Shown here: piece after piece, positions 17,990-27,043 of the stretch
How the letters are laid out: the number at the start of each line of letters is the position of its first letter
How positions within the stretch are numbered: the first letter of the stretch is position 1
Origin: Ligilactobacillus aviarius subsp. aviarius DSM 20655
GTDB lineage: Bacteria > Bacillota > Bacilli > Lactobacillales > Lactobacillaceae
Assembly (NCBI RefSeq): GCF_001436315.1
Contig: NZ_AYZA01000024.1
Location: forward strand, 24,800-88,799
Direction: 5' to 3'
Length of the DNA: 64,000 nt
The notes under the pieces: model-generated
What the model saw: only the letters and a program-made list of their open reading frames with translations
Told to the model about the DNA's origin: nothing
Database searches by the model: none
Made by a program: the position numbers and the translations under genes

Positions 17990-18603
17990 TGACATATGTT
18001 TTAGGATTGACTGGCGGAATTGCTTCTGGGAAGTCGACGGTCAGTAAGATTTTGGCATCCTATGGAGCTGAAATCATTGATGGCGACGTGATTGCTCGTC
18101 AGTTGCAGCAACCGGGCGAAGAAGGATTACGTCAAATTGAATTTCAATTCGGCAAAGAGTATTTGAATGCAGATGGCAGTCTTAACCGAACGAAACTTGG
18201 TGATTTAGTTTTTAATAACCCTGCAGAACTGGCAAAATTAAATCACATTATGCGACCGTTGATTCATCAGCGAATTATTGAACGGGTGAATCAGGCCAAG
18301 AAAGCCAAGGTCAAATTAGCAGTCATTGATATTGCACTTCTCATTGAAGGGCATTACTTAAATTTGTGTACCAGTACGATGATGATCGAAACGACAAGCG
18401 CAAAGCAGCTTTCGAACTTAATGAACCGGAATCATTTATCAAAAGCCCAGGCGCAAGCGCGGATCAATGCTCAAATGAGCAACTGCGAACGAGCAAAGTA
18501 TGTTGATGAAGTCATTCTCAATAACGGGTCAGTTGAAGAATTAAAGCTAAAAATGATAAAATGGTTGACATCAAAGCATTTATTGGGAAGCGAGGTGGAG
18601 TAA
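17989..18603 (+). CDS. coaE: Dephospho-CoA kinase
   Basis: CoaE phosphorylates dephospho-CoA in the last step of coenzyme A synthesis. The 204-residue protein has the P-loop GLTGGIASGKST (about 6-17) followed by the GDVIARQL motif. The frame extends upstream to a TTG at 17962, but the family N-terminus begins at the ATG at 17989, which overlaps the mutM stop by one base. The only Shine-Dalgarno is AAAGGAG at 17968-17974, inside mutM and unusually far (14 bases) from the start. Confidence 0.94.
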   Translation: MTYVLGLTGGIASGKSTVSKILASYGAEIIDGDVIARQLQQPGEEGLRQIEFQFGKEYLNADGSLNRTKLGDLVFNNPAELAKLNHIMRPLIHQRIIERVNQAKKAKVKLAVIDIALLIEGHYLNLCTSTMMIETTSAKQLSNLMNRNHLSKAQAQARINAQMSNCERAKYVDEVILNNGSVEELKLKMIKWLTSKHLLGSEVE

Positions 18604-19068
18604 ATGTTATGTCCGCAATGTCACAATAATAGTTCACGGGTTGTTGATAGTCGTCCAGCTGACAACGGAAATGCCATTCGACGGCGGCGGGAATGTGAAA
18701 AATGCGGCTACCGGTTCACGACGTTTGAAAGAATCGAAGCAACTCCATTATTAGTAATTAAGAAAAACGGAAATCGGGAAGAGTTTAACCGCGATAAAAT
18801 CTTGCACGGAATTATGCGAGCAGCGGAAAAACGTCCCGTTAGTATGGATAAAATTACCGATATCGTTGATGAAGTTGAACGCAAAATTCGCGCGGTCGGC
18901 GGGACCGAAGTTTCAAGTCAATTGATTGGCGAATACGTGATGAACATTTTGGCGGATGTTGATGATGTTACTTACATCCGGTTTGCAAGTGTTTACCATG
19001 AATTCAAGGATATGCAATCATTTGCAGATGAATTGCAGGAATTAATGAAACGGAATAAGCAGAAATAA
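18604..19068 (+). CDS. nrdR: Transcriptional repressor NrdR
   Basis: NrdR represses ribonucleotide reductase genes when dATP is bound. The 154-residue protein has an N-terminal zinc ribbon with CPxC (Cys3, Cys6) and CEKC pairs around RRRRECEKCGYRF, and a C-terminal ATP-cone domain (about 48-138, VIKKNGNREEF). It begins immediately after the coaE stop. The length matches the family. Confidence 0.96.
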   Translation: MLCPQCHNNSSRVVDSRPADNGNAIRRRRECEKCGYRFTTFERIEATPLLVIKKNGNREEFNRDKILHGIMRAAEKRPVSMDKITDIVDEVERKIRAVGGTEVSSQLIGEYVMNILADVDDVTYIRFASVYHEFKDMQSFADELQELMKRNKQK

Positions 19069-19085
19069 ATTAAGGAGGAAGGAAC

Positions 19086-20438
19086 TTGAATCAAATTCAT
19101 ATTTTAGCAACTGATAAATTTAAGGTTGTTTCCAAGGCACTTCCTCAAGAATTTCAATTTCAAACGCTTACGAAATTATACCAGCCATTTATCGGCGAAA
19201 CGGCGGTCGCCCTTTACATGTCGCTGATTGCTGAAGTTCAAACGGGTGACTGGGATCAGCTCCCGGAATGGAATCACGAACAGCTTTTGGTTCGCCTTGG
19301 AATTAACATGCAGCAATTTACAGCTGCCAAGGAAAAACTTGAAGCGGTCGGCTTGATGCGCACGCAGTTTAACGCGCAAAAGCATTGCTTTTTGTATGAA
19401 ATGCTTCCGGCAAAAAGCGGAAGTGCATTCTTTGAAGATCCGGTTTTAAGCGGGTTGCTGATGGAATATGTCGGGGAGCAGCAGTTTGCTCAATTGTTGA
19501 ACTTCTTTGAAGGCAACCATTGGAATCGGCATGCGTTTCAGGATGTTTCGAAAAAAATGACGGATGTTTTCCGGATAAAGGGCTCCTCTTCAGTAACTGA
19601 TGCGCCGGTTCAATCAACGCCGGTGGCCGATTTGAAGATGAAGATCAATGTTCAGCTGTTAAAACAGTTGTTAACGAAAACCTTTGTTAACCAGCAATCA
19701 GTTGCGCAAAATTTACAAACGGTGAACACGGTTGCCGTAATGTATGGGCTTGATGAAGTTCAGCTTGTTCGGTTACTGGAAGAGGCGGTTGATGTTAATC
19801 ATCAAGATGATGTCAATTGGAATCGATTCCGCGCATTGGCAAGTCAGCAGTATGAATTTACAATGAAGCCGGTTAAAAGTGATGATTTTGATTCGAATTC
19901 CGAAGTTCACCAGTCAAAGCAGCCGGCAAATAATGCGGATCAAGAGTTGATCAATGCTTGTCAGCAGTATGCGCCAATGGAATTTTTAACGGCGTTGAAG
20001 GACGAGCAGGGGCAAACGGTAACGCATGAAGAGCAGATCACGATCCAACGGGCAGTTGAAGCGCAACGCCTTGCCCCCGCGGTCATTAATGTGTTGACCC
20101 ATTATATGCTGGTGAACGAAAATATGGATTCGTTGAATCAAAAGTATTTTGAGCGTACAGCGAATAACTGGCTGAAAAATAAGATCAACACGCCTGAAAA
20201 GGCAATCACCTATGTCCGTGAATGGCAAAAGAAACGGCAGCAATCACGCCCAACTTCCCGGTATGCGCGCCGACCTCAATATGCAGAAAAATTGCCGGCA
20301 TGGGCGCAGAAGAAAAAAAGTCAATCAGCGGTTAAAGACCAAAATCAGTCTCAAAATCGATCTGCAAATGTTAATCAGGACATTTCACGGTTGATGCAAC
20401 GGATCAATCAAAAAACACCGAAAGGAGATGAACGTTAA
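19086..20438 (+). CDS. dnaB: Replication initiation / helicase-loading protein DnaB
   Basis: Firmicute DnaB (not the helicase) helps load the replicative helicase at oriC and at restart sites, with DnaD and DnaI. The 450-residue protein has the N-terminal winged-helix region and the conserved C-terminal DnaB/DnaD-type domain, with ANNWLKNKINTPEKAITYV near 375-393, then a basic Gln-rich tail. The start is a TTG at 19086 with a strong AAGGAGGAAGGA just upstream. It overlaps dnaI by one base. Confidence 0.92.
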   Translation: MNQIHILATDKFKVVSKALPQEFQFQTLTKLYQPFIGETAVALYMSLIAEVQTGDWDQLPEWNHEQLLVRLGINMQQFTAAKEKLEAVGLMRTQFNAQKHCFLYEMLPAKSGSAFFEDPVLSGLLMEYVGEQQFAQLLNFFEGNHWNRHAFQDVSKKMTDVFRIKGSSSVTDAPVQSTPVADLKMKINVQLLKQLLTKTFVNQQSVAQNLQTVNTVAVMYGLDEVQLVRLLEEAVDVNHQDDVNWNRFRALASQQYEFTMKPVKSDDFDSNSEVHQSKQPANNADQELINACQQYAPMEFLTALKDEQGQTVTHEEQITIQRAVEAQRLAPAVINVLTHYMLVNENMDSLNQKYFERTANNWLKNKINTPEKAITYVREWQKKRQQSRPTSRYARRPQYAEKLPAWAQKKKSQSAVKDQNQSQNRSANVNQDISRLMQRINQKTPKGDER

Positions 20439-21370
20439 TGGATAATATCAGTGATGGATTGAAACACCGCTTTCGTGATCCAAAGATGCGGGAACAATAC
20501 CTTAAGCTGTTCGATGATGTCGTTAAGGATCCGGCGGTTGCTCAGTTTCTGAAAGATAATCAGGAACGGTTATCGAAGCAGGACATCATTACGGGCTTTA
20601 GTAAGCTGTATGAGTTTGTCAATTTACGCAAAGAACTTGCGGCAGGCAAGCAAACTTTTGCCCCCGGTTATGAACCGCAACTGATTGTCAGCGACCACCA
20701 TATCGAAGTTGTGTATCATCCAACGGCCAAGATGGTTGAACAGCAACAGGCCCATCAACGGCAAAAGATGGTTGGAATGATCAACCTTCCAAAGGGATTA
20801 CGGAATGCTCGAATCGAAGATTATGACATTAGTGGCCGTGAGGAACCGTTGCGGGCAGCATTAACGTTCATTGATGAGTGCATTGATTATCAAAAAAATG
20901 GTAAATTTCCAAAGGGTCTTTATTTATCCGGCAGTCTGGGAGTCGGTAAAACCTATTTACTGGCTGCAATTGCGAATAAATTAGCTGAAAATGGAATTCA
21001 ATCAATGATGGTTCATTTTCCATCGTTTAGCGTCGAGATGACGGGCGCAATTCAAAACGGCAATCCGAATCAAATCTTAGATCAGATCAAACGGGTTCCC
21101 GTCTTGATGCTCGATGATATTGGAGCAACCCGGCTGACAAGCTGGATGCGGGATGATGTTTTGGGAATCATTTTGGAATATCGAATGCAAAATGAATTGC
21201 CGACGTTATTTAGTTCTAATCTTTCGATGAAGGATCTGCAAGAACAATATTTAACCTACAACAATCGTGGGGACAGCGAGCCGTTGAAGGCAATGCGAAT
21301 CATGGAACGCATCAAGTTTTTGGCAACCGAATACCAAATGGTTGGTCCAAACCGAAGAAATCCAGAATAA
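20438..21370 (+). CDS. dnaI: Primosomal protein DnaI, helicase loader ATPase
   Basis: AAA+ ATPase that loads the replicative helicase DnaC. The 310-residue protein has an N-terminal helicase-binding region (about 1-125) and an AAA+ domain with Walker A SGSLGVGKTYLL (about 167-178), Walker B VLMLDDIG (about 224-231) and a sensor-1 FSSNLSM. The Cys residues of the zinc site in Bacillus DnaI are not seen. The ATG overlaps the dnaB stop (TAATG). Confidence 0.94.
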   Translation: MDNISDGLKHRFRDPKMREQYLKLFDDVVKDPAVAQFLKDNQERLSKQDIITGFSKLYEFVNLRKELAAGKQTFAPGYEPQLIVSDHHIEVVYHPTAKMVEQQQAHQRQKMVGMINLPKGLRNARIEDYDISGREEPLRAALTFIDECIDYQKNGKFPKGLYLSGSLGVGKTYLLAAIANKLAENGIQSMMVHFPSFSVEMTGAIQNGNPNQILDQIKRVPVLMLDDIGATRLTSWMRDDVLGIILEYRMQNELPTLFSSNLSMKDLQEQYLTYNNRGDSEPLKAMRIMERIKFLATEYQMVGPNRRNPE

Positions 21371-21404
21371 CTATTGCCAAATAAAAAGATTTATGGTTCA
21401 ATGT

Positions 21405-21620
21405 AGTCAAGAAAGACAAACGGATCGTTAACTTCAGGGAAGGAGATCGTGACTGAAAGTCTCCTAACTAACGAGCTTACCACTTTCAGTTTTCTCACTT
21501 AATCGTGAGCGTGTTGCGCGTTAAAGCAAAATGAGGGGTATTAGCTAGATACCTGAAACTGGGTGGAACCACGTTAACGAACGTCCCAATACTGAAGTGT
21601 CAGTATTGGGGCGTTTTTTG
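21405..21620 (+). promoter_or_regulatory. T-box riboswitch controlling thrS
   Basis: tRNA-sensing leader. The basal stem I pairs GAAAG (21411-21415) with CTTTC (21483-21487). Directly 5' of the second strand is the specifier triplet ACC (threonine, 21479-21481) followed by A. A stem II-like hairpin CTCAC/GTGAG lies at 21494-21509. The T-box core TGGAACC (21564-21570) fits a tRNA ending in UCCA, as expected for tRNA-Thr. The terminator stem ACGTCCCAATACTG/CAGTATTGGGGCGT (21581-21614) has a T run. Pairing is by eye. Confidence 0.9.
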
Positions 21621-21648
21621 TTTGTCCGACTTTGAAGGAGGAAGAAAA

Positions 21649-23589
21649 ATGGCAGAAGTCAACATTCAGTTCCCAGACGGAACAGTTAAACAATTTGAAA
21701 AGGGCGTAACGGTTGAAGAAATTGCCAAGTCGATCAGCATCAGTTTGGCTAAAAAGGCCGTTGCCGGTAAATTTGACGGCAAGTTGGTTGGTTATCACGA
21801 TGCCCTTGAACAAGGCGGTTCAATTGAAATTATCACGAAAGACAGCGAAGACGGCTTAGTTGTTCTTTGGAATACCGTTGCTCAAATTTTAAAGCACGCA
21901 TTACATAATATGTATCCTAAAATGAAATTTGGTGAAAGTTCAGCAACTGAACATGGTTTCTGCTTGGATACAGATAATGCTGACGGTCAAATTTCAGAAG
22001 ATGGATTTGACAAGATCACTGCTGAAATGAACAAGTTGATCAAGCAAAACATTGCAATTGAAAAGATCATGGTTCCAGTTAATGAAGCATTATCAATGGC
22101 TGAAGGCGATGAATATCAAACAGCCTTGATCAATGAAAATGCCGTTGATGGTCAAGTTGAAATGTACCAACAAGGCGATTTCAAGTATTTAGGCGGCGTT
22201 CAATTACCAGCAACCGGAGCAGTTAAGGTCTTCCAAATCTTATCAGTTGCCGGGGCATACTGGAAAGGCGCTTCAAGTAACCCAATGCTTCAACGGGTAT
22301 ACGGGACAGCATTTTACAAGCAAAAAGATTTAGATGTTGAATTGGAACGGCGGAAAGAAGCCCAGGAAAGGGATCACCGGGTAATCGGAAACAAGTTAGA
22401 CTTATTCTTTGTTGATCCTAAAGTCGGTGCCGGCTTACCATACTGGATGCCAAAGGGTGCTACGATTCGGCGGACGATCGAACGGTACATCATTGACAAG
22501 GAAGTTGCCGATGGATACCAACACGTTTATACTCCAGTTTTGATGAACTTGAATGCTTACAAGCAATCAGGTCACTGGGATCACTATCATGATGACATGT
22601 TCCCACCAATGGACATGGGCGATGGCGAATTCCTTGAATTACGGCCAATGAACTGCCCGTCACATATTCAAATTTACAAGCACCACAAGCGTTCATACCG
22701 TGAATTACCATTGCGGATCGCTGAAATCGGAATGATGCACCGTTATGAAAAATCAGGAGCTCTTTCAGGTTTACAACGGGTTCGTGAAATGGAATTAAAC
22801 GATGGACACACATTCGTTGCATTGGATCAAATTCAAGATGAATTTGCAAAGATCTTGCGGTTGATCATGGATGTTTACAAAGACTTTAACATTACAGATT
22901 ACTCATTCCGGTTGAGTTACCGTGATCCGAAGAACACTGAAAAGTACTTCGATGACGATGAAATGTGGGAAAAGTCACAAAAGATGTTGAAGGGTGCCAT
23001 GGATGACCTTGGTTTGGAATACTATGAAGCAGAAGGCGAAGCTGCATTCTATGGTCCTAAATTGGATATTCAAACGAAGACGGCCCTTGGAACGGAAGAA
23101 ACAATGTCAACGATCCAACTTGACTTCTTACTTCCAGAACGCTTTGACCTGAAGTACACGGGAACTGACGGTGAAGAACACCGGCCAATCATGATCCACC
23201 GTGGAGTTGTCGGAACAATGGAACGGTTCACCGCCTACTTAACTGAAATTTACAAGGGAGCATTCCCAACATGGCTTGCTCCGGAACAAGTTGCAATTAT
23301 TCCGGTTAAGAACGACCTTCACCTTGACTATGCGAAGGAATTGGCTAGCAAGTTAGTTGCCCACAACATTCGGATTAAGATGGATGACCGAAACGAAAAG
23401 ATGGGCTACAAGATTCGTCAAGCCCAAGTCAACAAGATTCCATACACATTGGTTGTTGGTGATAATGAAAAGGCAAACGGCACGGTTACGGTTCGGAAAT
23501 ACGGTGAAGACGAACAAACAACCATGGCGTTTGATGAATTTGTAACAATGATCAATCATGATATTGAAACATACAGTCGCGAAGATTAA
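21649..23589 (+). CDS. thrS: Threonyl-tRNA synthetase
   Basis: Class II synthetase charging tRNA-Thr, 646 residues. It has an N-terminal TGS domain (about 1-62), the editing domain (about 65-230) and a catalytic core with the zinc ligand Cys in RPMNCPSH near residue 335, motif 2 around the [12 protein letters not shown] segment and motif 3 near [15 protein letters not shown]-terminal anticodon-binding domain (about 545-640) follows. The frame opens upstream at a TTG at 21622 inside the leader. The true ATG at 21649 follows AAGGAGG. It is regulated by the T-box just upstream. Confidence 0.96.
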   Translation: MAEVNIQFPDGTVKQFEKGVTVEEIAKSISISLAKKAVAGKFDGKLVGYHDALEQGGSIEIITKDSEDGLVVLWNTVAQILKHALHNMYPKMKFGESSATEHGFCLDTDNADGQISEDGFDKITAEMNKLIKQNIAIEKIMVPVNEALSMAEGDEYQTALINENAVDGQVEMYQQGDFKYLGGVQLPATGAVKVFQILSVAGAYWKGASSNPMLQRVYGTAFYKQKDLDVELERRKEAQERDHRVIGNKLDLFFVDPKVGAGLPYWMPKGATIRRTIERYIIDKEVADGYQHVYTPVLMNLNAYKQSGHWDHYHDDMFPPMDMGDGEFLELRPMNCPSHIQIYKHHKRSYRELPLRIAEIGMMHRYEKSGALSGLQRVREMELNDGHTFVALDQIQDEFAKILRLIMDVYKDFNITDYSFRLSYRDPKNTEKYFDDDEMWEKSQKMLKGAMDDLGLEYYEAEGEAAFYGPKLDIQTKTALGTEETMSTIQLDFLLPERFDLKYTGTDGEEHRPIMIHRGVVGTMERFTAYLTEIYKGAFPTWLAPEQVAIIPVKNDLHLDYAKELASKLVAHNIRIKMDDRNEKMGYKIRQAQVNKIPYTLVVGDNEKANGTVTVRKYGEDEQTTMAFDEFVTMINHDIETYSRED

Positions 23590-23596
23590 TTTAGGC

Positions 23597-23625
23597 TTGA
23601 CAGGGTAGTTTTAAACTGGTAAACT
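23597..23625 (+). promoter_or_regulatory. Promoter of infC-rpmI-rplT
   Basis: TTGACA (23597-23602) and TAAACT (23620-23625) are separated by 17 bases, just before the L20-type leader. Confidence 0.8.
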
Positions 23626-23632
23626 ACTTAAA

Positions 23633-23765
23633 GTTGAGAAAAAAGCAGAGGCAAAAGCTTCTCGCCTAGCAGACAAGAAAGTCTCCGGGCAGAAATTAAG
23701 AAATTAATTCCGTTAAAAGCGGCTTTAATGACCTCTGTTTGAAGTATTCAAACGGAGGTTTTTTT
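23633..23765 (+). promoter_or_regulatory. L20-type autoregulatory leader of infC-rpmI-rplT
   Basis: This leader of about 130 bases ends in a terminator whose stem ACCTCTGTTTGAA/TTCAAACGGAGGT (23731-23759) is followed by a T run. CAGAGG (23646-23651) near the 5' end is complementary to CCTCTG of the terminator, so alternative long-range pairing is possible. Position and layout match the L20 leader of Bacillus, in which ribosomal protein L20 stabilises the terminator. Protein binding is inferred. Confidence 0.75.
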
Positions 23766-23803
23766 ATCTGCATTTTCTCTCTGAATTTATTTGGAGGTGA
23801 AGT

Positions 23804-24322
23804 ATCATAGCAGTAGACAAGATGGTTAATGACGGCATTCGTGCTCGTGAAGTTCGTTTGATCAGCAGTAATGGTGATCAGCTTGGAGTTAAATCAAAGC
23901 GCGAAGCTTTACAAATCGCTGAACAGGAAAATCTTGACTTGGTTTTAGTTGCTCCGAAGGCAAAGCCGCCGGTTGCAAAGGTAATGGATTACGGGAAATA
24001 CCGTTTTGAATTACAAAAGAAGCAACGCGAAGCCCGGAAGAAACAAAAGACCGTTAATGTTAAGGAAGTTCGGTTAAGTCCAACGATTGACACGAATGAT
24101 TTTAATACTAAGATGAAGAACGCACGGAAGTTCCTTGCGAAGGGAGACAAAGTTAAGGTTTCAATTCGCTTCAGAGGGCGTGCCATTACACATAAAGACA
24201 TCGGACGTGAAGTTCTGAGTCGCTTTGCTGAAGAAACAAAGGATGTTGCATCCGTTGAATCAAAGGCAAAGATGGATGGAAGAAGCATGTTTTTAATGCT
24301 TGCACCTAAAACTGAAAAATAG
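23804..24322 (+). CDS. infC: Translation initiation factor IF-3 (non-AUG start)
   Basis: IF-3 binds the 30S subunit and checks start codon and initiator tRNA pairing. The 172-residue protein has the N-domain ([33 protein letters not shown]), the linker helix and the C-domain ([26 protein letters not shown]). The strong GGAGGTGA (23793-23800) is too far (24 bases) from the first ATG at 23822. An in-frame stop sits at 23798, so initiation must be at ATC 23804 or ATA 23807. ATC gives an N-terminus like relatives. A rare start is typical of infC autoregulation. Confidence 0.93.
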   Translation: MIAVDKMVNDGIRAREVRLISSNGDQLGVKSKREALQIAEQENLDLVLVAPKAKPPVAKVMDYGKYRFELQKKQREARKKQKTVNVKEVRLSPTIDTNDFNTKMKNARKFLAKGDKVKVSIRFRGRAITHKDIGREVLSRFAEETKDVASVESKAKMDGRSMFLMLAPKTEK

Positions 24323-24351
24323 GTGAGTAGATTAATAGGAGGATTTTGATT

Positions 24352-24552
24352 ATGCCAAAAATGAAAACACACCGCGCATCAGCAAAACGTTTTAAGCGTA
24401 CAGGAAAGGGCGGTTTAAAGCGTCATCACGCATATACATCACACCGTTTCCACGGTAAGACGATCAAGCAACGTCGTCAATTACGGAAAGCAGGCATGGT
24501 ATCTTCATCAGATATGAAGCGAATCAAGCAAATGCTTTCACAAATGAAATAA
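24352..24552 (+). CDS. rpmI: 50S ribosomal protein L35
   Basis: Ribosomal protein bL35, 66 residues and highly basic, with the family start [15 protein letters not shown]. The ATG at 24352 has AGGAGG upstream; an in-frame TTG two codons earlier is ignored. It is the second gene of infC-rpmI-rplT. Confidence 0.97.
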   Translation: MPKMKTHRASAKRFKRTGKGGLKRHHAYTSHRFHGKTIKQRRQLRKAGMVSSSDMKRIKQMLSQMK

Positions 24553-24612
24553 TTATTACGAATTAAATTTTTGACAGGACCAAATCGGTTCTAACTTAGA
24601 GGAGGAATTTTC

Positions 24613-24972
24613 ATGCCACGTGTTAAAGGTGGAACAGTTACACGCCAACGTCGTAAAAAAATGATCAAATTAGCCAAGGGTTACCGCGGTTCAAAGCACA
24701 TTCAATTTAAAGTTGCTAAGCAACAAGTAATGAAGTCATACCAATATGCATTCCGTGATCGTCGGAAGACAAAATCAAACTTCCGTAAATTATGGATCGC
24801 ACGGATCAATGCTGCAGCCCGGATGAACGGAATCAGCTACAGCAAGTTAATGCACGGTTTGAAGTTAGCTGAAATCGAAGTTAACCGCAAGATGCTTGCT
24901 GACTTAGCCGTTAGCGATGCAGATGCATTCAAGGCACTTGTTGACGAAGCTAAGAAAGCTTTAGCAAAATAA
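24613..24972 (+). CDS. rplT: 50S ribosomal protein L20
   Basis: Ribosomal protein bL20, 119 residues, with typical [16 protein letters not shown] start and the globular RNA-binding C-domain (about 60-119). L20 helps early 50S assembly and in Firmicutes represses its own operon through the leader upstream of infC. The ATG has GAGGAGGAA upstream. A strong terminator follows. Confidence 0.97.
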   Translation: MPRVKGGTVTRQRRKKMIKLAKGYRGSKHIQFKVAKQQVMKSYQYAFRDRRKTKSNFRKLWIARINAAARMNGISYSKLMHGLKLAEIEVNRKMLADLAVSDADAFKALVDEAKKALAK

Positions 24973-24988
24973 TTGATCTTTAAATGAT

Positions 24989-25019
24989 AGAGGCTGTGAC
25001 GCTTGTCGCAGCCTCTTTG
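24989..25019 (+). terminator. Terminator after rplT
   Basis: A 12-base-pair stem AGAGGCTGTGAC/GTCGCAGCCTCT with loop GCTT and a T-rich tail. It contains one conserved T-G wobble and belongs to the sequence-conserved terminator family. Confidence 0.88.
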
Positions 25020-25067
25020 TTATTTTATAATTTTTAATATCGAATTATTAAAAATAGGAGCGGTTGA

Positions 25068-25601
25068 ATGTTAAATCAATTTAAACCTACATGGATGATC
25101 GAATCGATTTATAATCTTACGCCAGATGAACTTAAAGCAAATGGCATTAAGGCGATTTTAACGGATTTGGATAATACGTTGATTGCCTGGAATAATCCGA
25201 GCGGAACCCAAGAACTCCGACAATGGTTAAATCAAATGAAAACAAATCAAATCCCGGTGATCGTGGTTTCAAATAATAACCATGAACGGGTGGAAAAAGC
25301 GGTTCAACGCTTTGATTTACCGTTTGTTGCCCGGGCATTAAAGCCGTTTAAAACGGGAATCAAAAAGGCTTTGAAGGAATATCAGCTTCAACCAGATGAA
25401 GTGGTAATGGTTGGCGATCAAATGCTGACGGATGTCCTCGCAGCCAACCGGATGAACATTCGCAGTATTTTAGTTAAGCCGTTAATGCAGACGGATGCTT
25501 GGAATACCCGGATCAACCGGTTAATGGAATGCAAAATTCAAACTCAATTAGCAAAAAAAGAAAATTTTGAAATTCAATGGAGGAACCATCTCGATGACTG
25601 A
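25068..25601 (+). CDS. yqeG: YqeG family HAD-IIIA phosphatase
   Basis: A 177-residue HAD-superfamily phosphatase. The nucleophile motif is LTDLDNTLIAW (Asp near residues 32-34), motif II is VVSNN and motif III is VVMVGDQMLTDV. The substrate is not established for bacterial members. The ATG has AGGAGCGG upstream. It overlaps yqeH by 8 bases and heads the conserved yqeG-yqeH-yhbY-nadD-yqeK-rsfS cluster. Confidence 0.93.
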   Translation: MLNQFKPTWMIESIYNLTPDELKANGIKAILTDLDNTLIAWNNPSGTQELRQWLNQMKTNQIPVIVVSNNNHERVEKAVQRFDLPFVARALKPFKTGIKKALKEYQLQPDEVVMVGDQMLTDVLAANRMNIRSILVKPLMQTDAWNTRINRLMECKIQTQLAKKENFEIQWRNHLDD

Positions 25602-26706
25602 TGAATTAAGATGCATTGGATGCGGTGTGGTGATTCAAACAATTGATCCGGATAAGGCTGGATATACACCGCAATCTGCGTTAAACAAACAAAAAGATGA
25701 GGTATATTGCCAACGCTGTTTCCGGCTGAGACACTATAATGAAATCGCGGATGTTGATTATAGTGATGATGACTTTTTGCGTTTCTTGAATCAATTAAGC
25801 GATAAGGAAGCATTGATCGTTAACGTGATCGATATCTTTGATTTTACCGGTTCATTGATTCCAGGATTGCAACGGTTTGTCGGCAATAACCCAATCTTAC
25901 TGGTTGGAAATAAGGAAGACCTGCTTCCGCGGTCATTAAAGCGCTCAAAGATCAAGGATTGGATGCGGCAATCAGCTAACAAGGCAGGATTGCGTCCAAT
26001 CGATGTTTTCTTGACGAGTGCCAAGAAGGGTGGTCAAGTTGACGAATTATTGGCTGCAATTGAAAAATACCGTGAAGGCCGCAATGTTTATATGGTTGGG
26101 GTTACGAATGTTGGAAAGTCAACGTTGATCAATCGAATCATCAGCCAGTTAACGGGAGTTCAGGAATTGATCACCACGTCGAAGTTTCCCGGAACAACCT
26201 TGGATCGAATTGAAATTCCATTGGATGATGGGCATTTCTTAATTGATACCCCAGGGATTATTCACCGGAATCAAATGGCACACTACCTTTCACCAAAGGA
26301 ATTAAGGCTTGCAACGCCGCAAAAGGAAATCAAGCCGAAGACATACCAGTTGCAAGCAGGGCAAACCCTCTTTTTGAGTGCTTTAGCACGGTTTGATTTT
26401 ATTAAAGGACCTAAAGAACGAAATGGAATTGCAATCTATCTTGATAATAATTTAAAGGTGCACCGGACAAAATTAGCCAACGCTGATCAATTCTATGCGA
26501 ACCATGCTGGTGAGATATTGCAACCGCCAACCAAGAAAGAGTTGGAAACGACTTTCCCGAAACTTGTTCGGTATGAATTTAAGATAACGGAAAAAAGTGA
26601 TCTTGTTTTTGCTGGCCTTGGCTGGGTCACGGTGCCGAAAAACAGTATTATTGCCGGTTGGGCCCCGGATGGAGTTGGCGTTACGATTCGTAAAGCAATG
26701 ATTTAG
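25594..26706 (+). CDS. yqeH: Ribosome biogenesis GTPase YqeH
   Basis: Circularly permuted GTPase needed for 30S assembly, 370 residues. An N-terminal zinc finger (CIGCG ... CQRCF, about 5-47) precedes a G domain in G4-G5-G1-G2-G3 order: GNKEDLL near 109, then the P-loop GVTNVGKSTLI near 168, then DTPG near 218. A C-terminal RNA-binding region follows. The frame extends upstream, but GGAGGA is spaced for the ATG at 25594, which overlaps the yqeG stop by 8 bases. Confidence 0.95.
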   Translation: MTDELRCIGCGVVIQTIDPDKAGYTPQSALNKQKDEVYCQRCFRLRHYNEIADVDYSDDDFLRFLNQLSDKEALIVNVIDIFDFTGSLIPGLQRFVGNNPILLVGNKEDLLPRSLKRSKIKDWMRQSANKAGLRPIDVFLTSAKKGGQVDELLAAIEKYREGRNVYMVGVTNVGKSTLINRIISQLTGVQELITTSKFPGTTLDRIEIPLDDGHFLIDTPGIIHRNQMAHYLSPKELRLATPQKEIKPKTYQLQAGQTLFLSALARFDFIKGPKERNGIAIYLDNNLKVHRTKLANADQFYANHAGEILQPPTKKELETTFPKLVRYEFKITEKSDLVFAGLGWVTVPKNSIIAGWAPDGVGVTIRKAMI

Positions 26707-26716
26707 AGGTGAAAAA

Positions 26717-27028
26717 ATGAAATTACGTGGAAAACAAAAACGGTATTTAAGAAGTCAAGCCCATTCAATGCGGCCGCTTTTCCAAATCGGAAAAGATGGG
26801 ATTGATAAAGAATGGCTTAAACAGGTTAAAAATGCCCTTGAAAAGCGTGAATTGATCAAAGTTAATATTTTAAATAATTCATTGTTAGAAACTGACGAAG
26901 TTCAGGAATACATTGAACAAAACTCTGATATTCAAGTAGTTCAAGTTATTGGGCACACCCTTGTTTTATTTAAACGCGCTCAAAAGCCGGAGCATCGTCA
27001 CTATTCCGAAGAAGTTGCGCGGATTTAG
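26717..27028 (+). CDS. yhbY: CRM-domain RNA-binding protein YhbY
   Basis: A 103-residue protein consisting of one CRM domain, which binds the pre-50S subunit in related bacteria. The motif LRGKQKRYLRSQAH...PLFQIGKDG is typical, followed by ELIKVNIL. AGAGGTG precedes the ATG. It lies between yqeH and nadD as in other Firmicutes. The aroE gene found in Bacillus between yqeH and yhbY is missing. Confidence 0.94.
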   Translation: MKLRGKQKRYLRSQAHSMRPLFQIGKDGIDKEWLKQVKNALEKRELIKVNILNNSLLETDEVQEYIEQNSDIQVVQVIGHTLVLFKRAQKPEHRHYSEEVARI

Positions 27029-27043
27029 AAAGGGTGCTTTGGA

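Noticed and set aside
24571-24599. Internal promoter before rplT (TTGACA at 24571)
   Set aside because: No acceptable -10 lies at the right distance.
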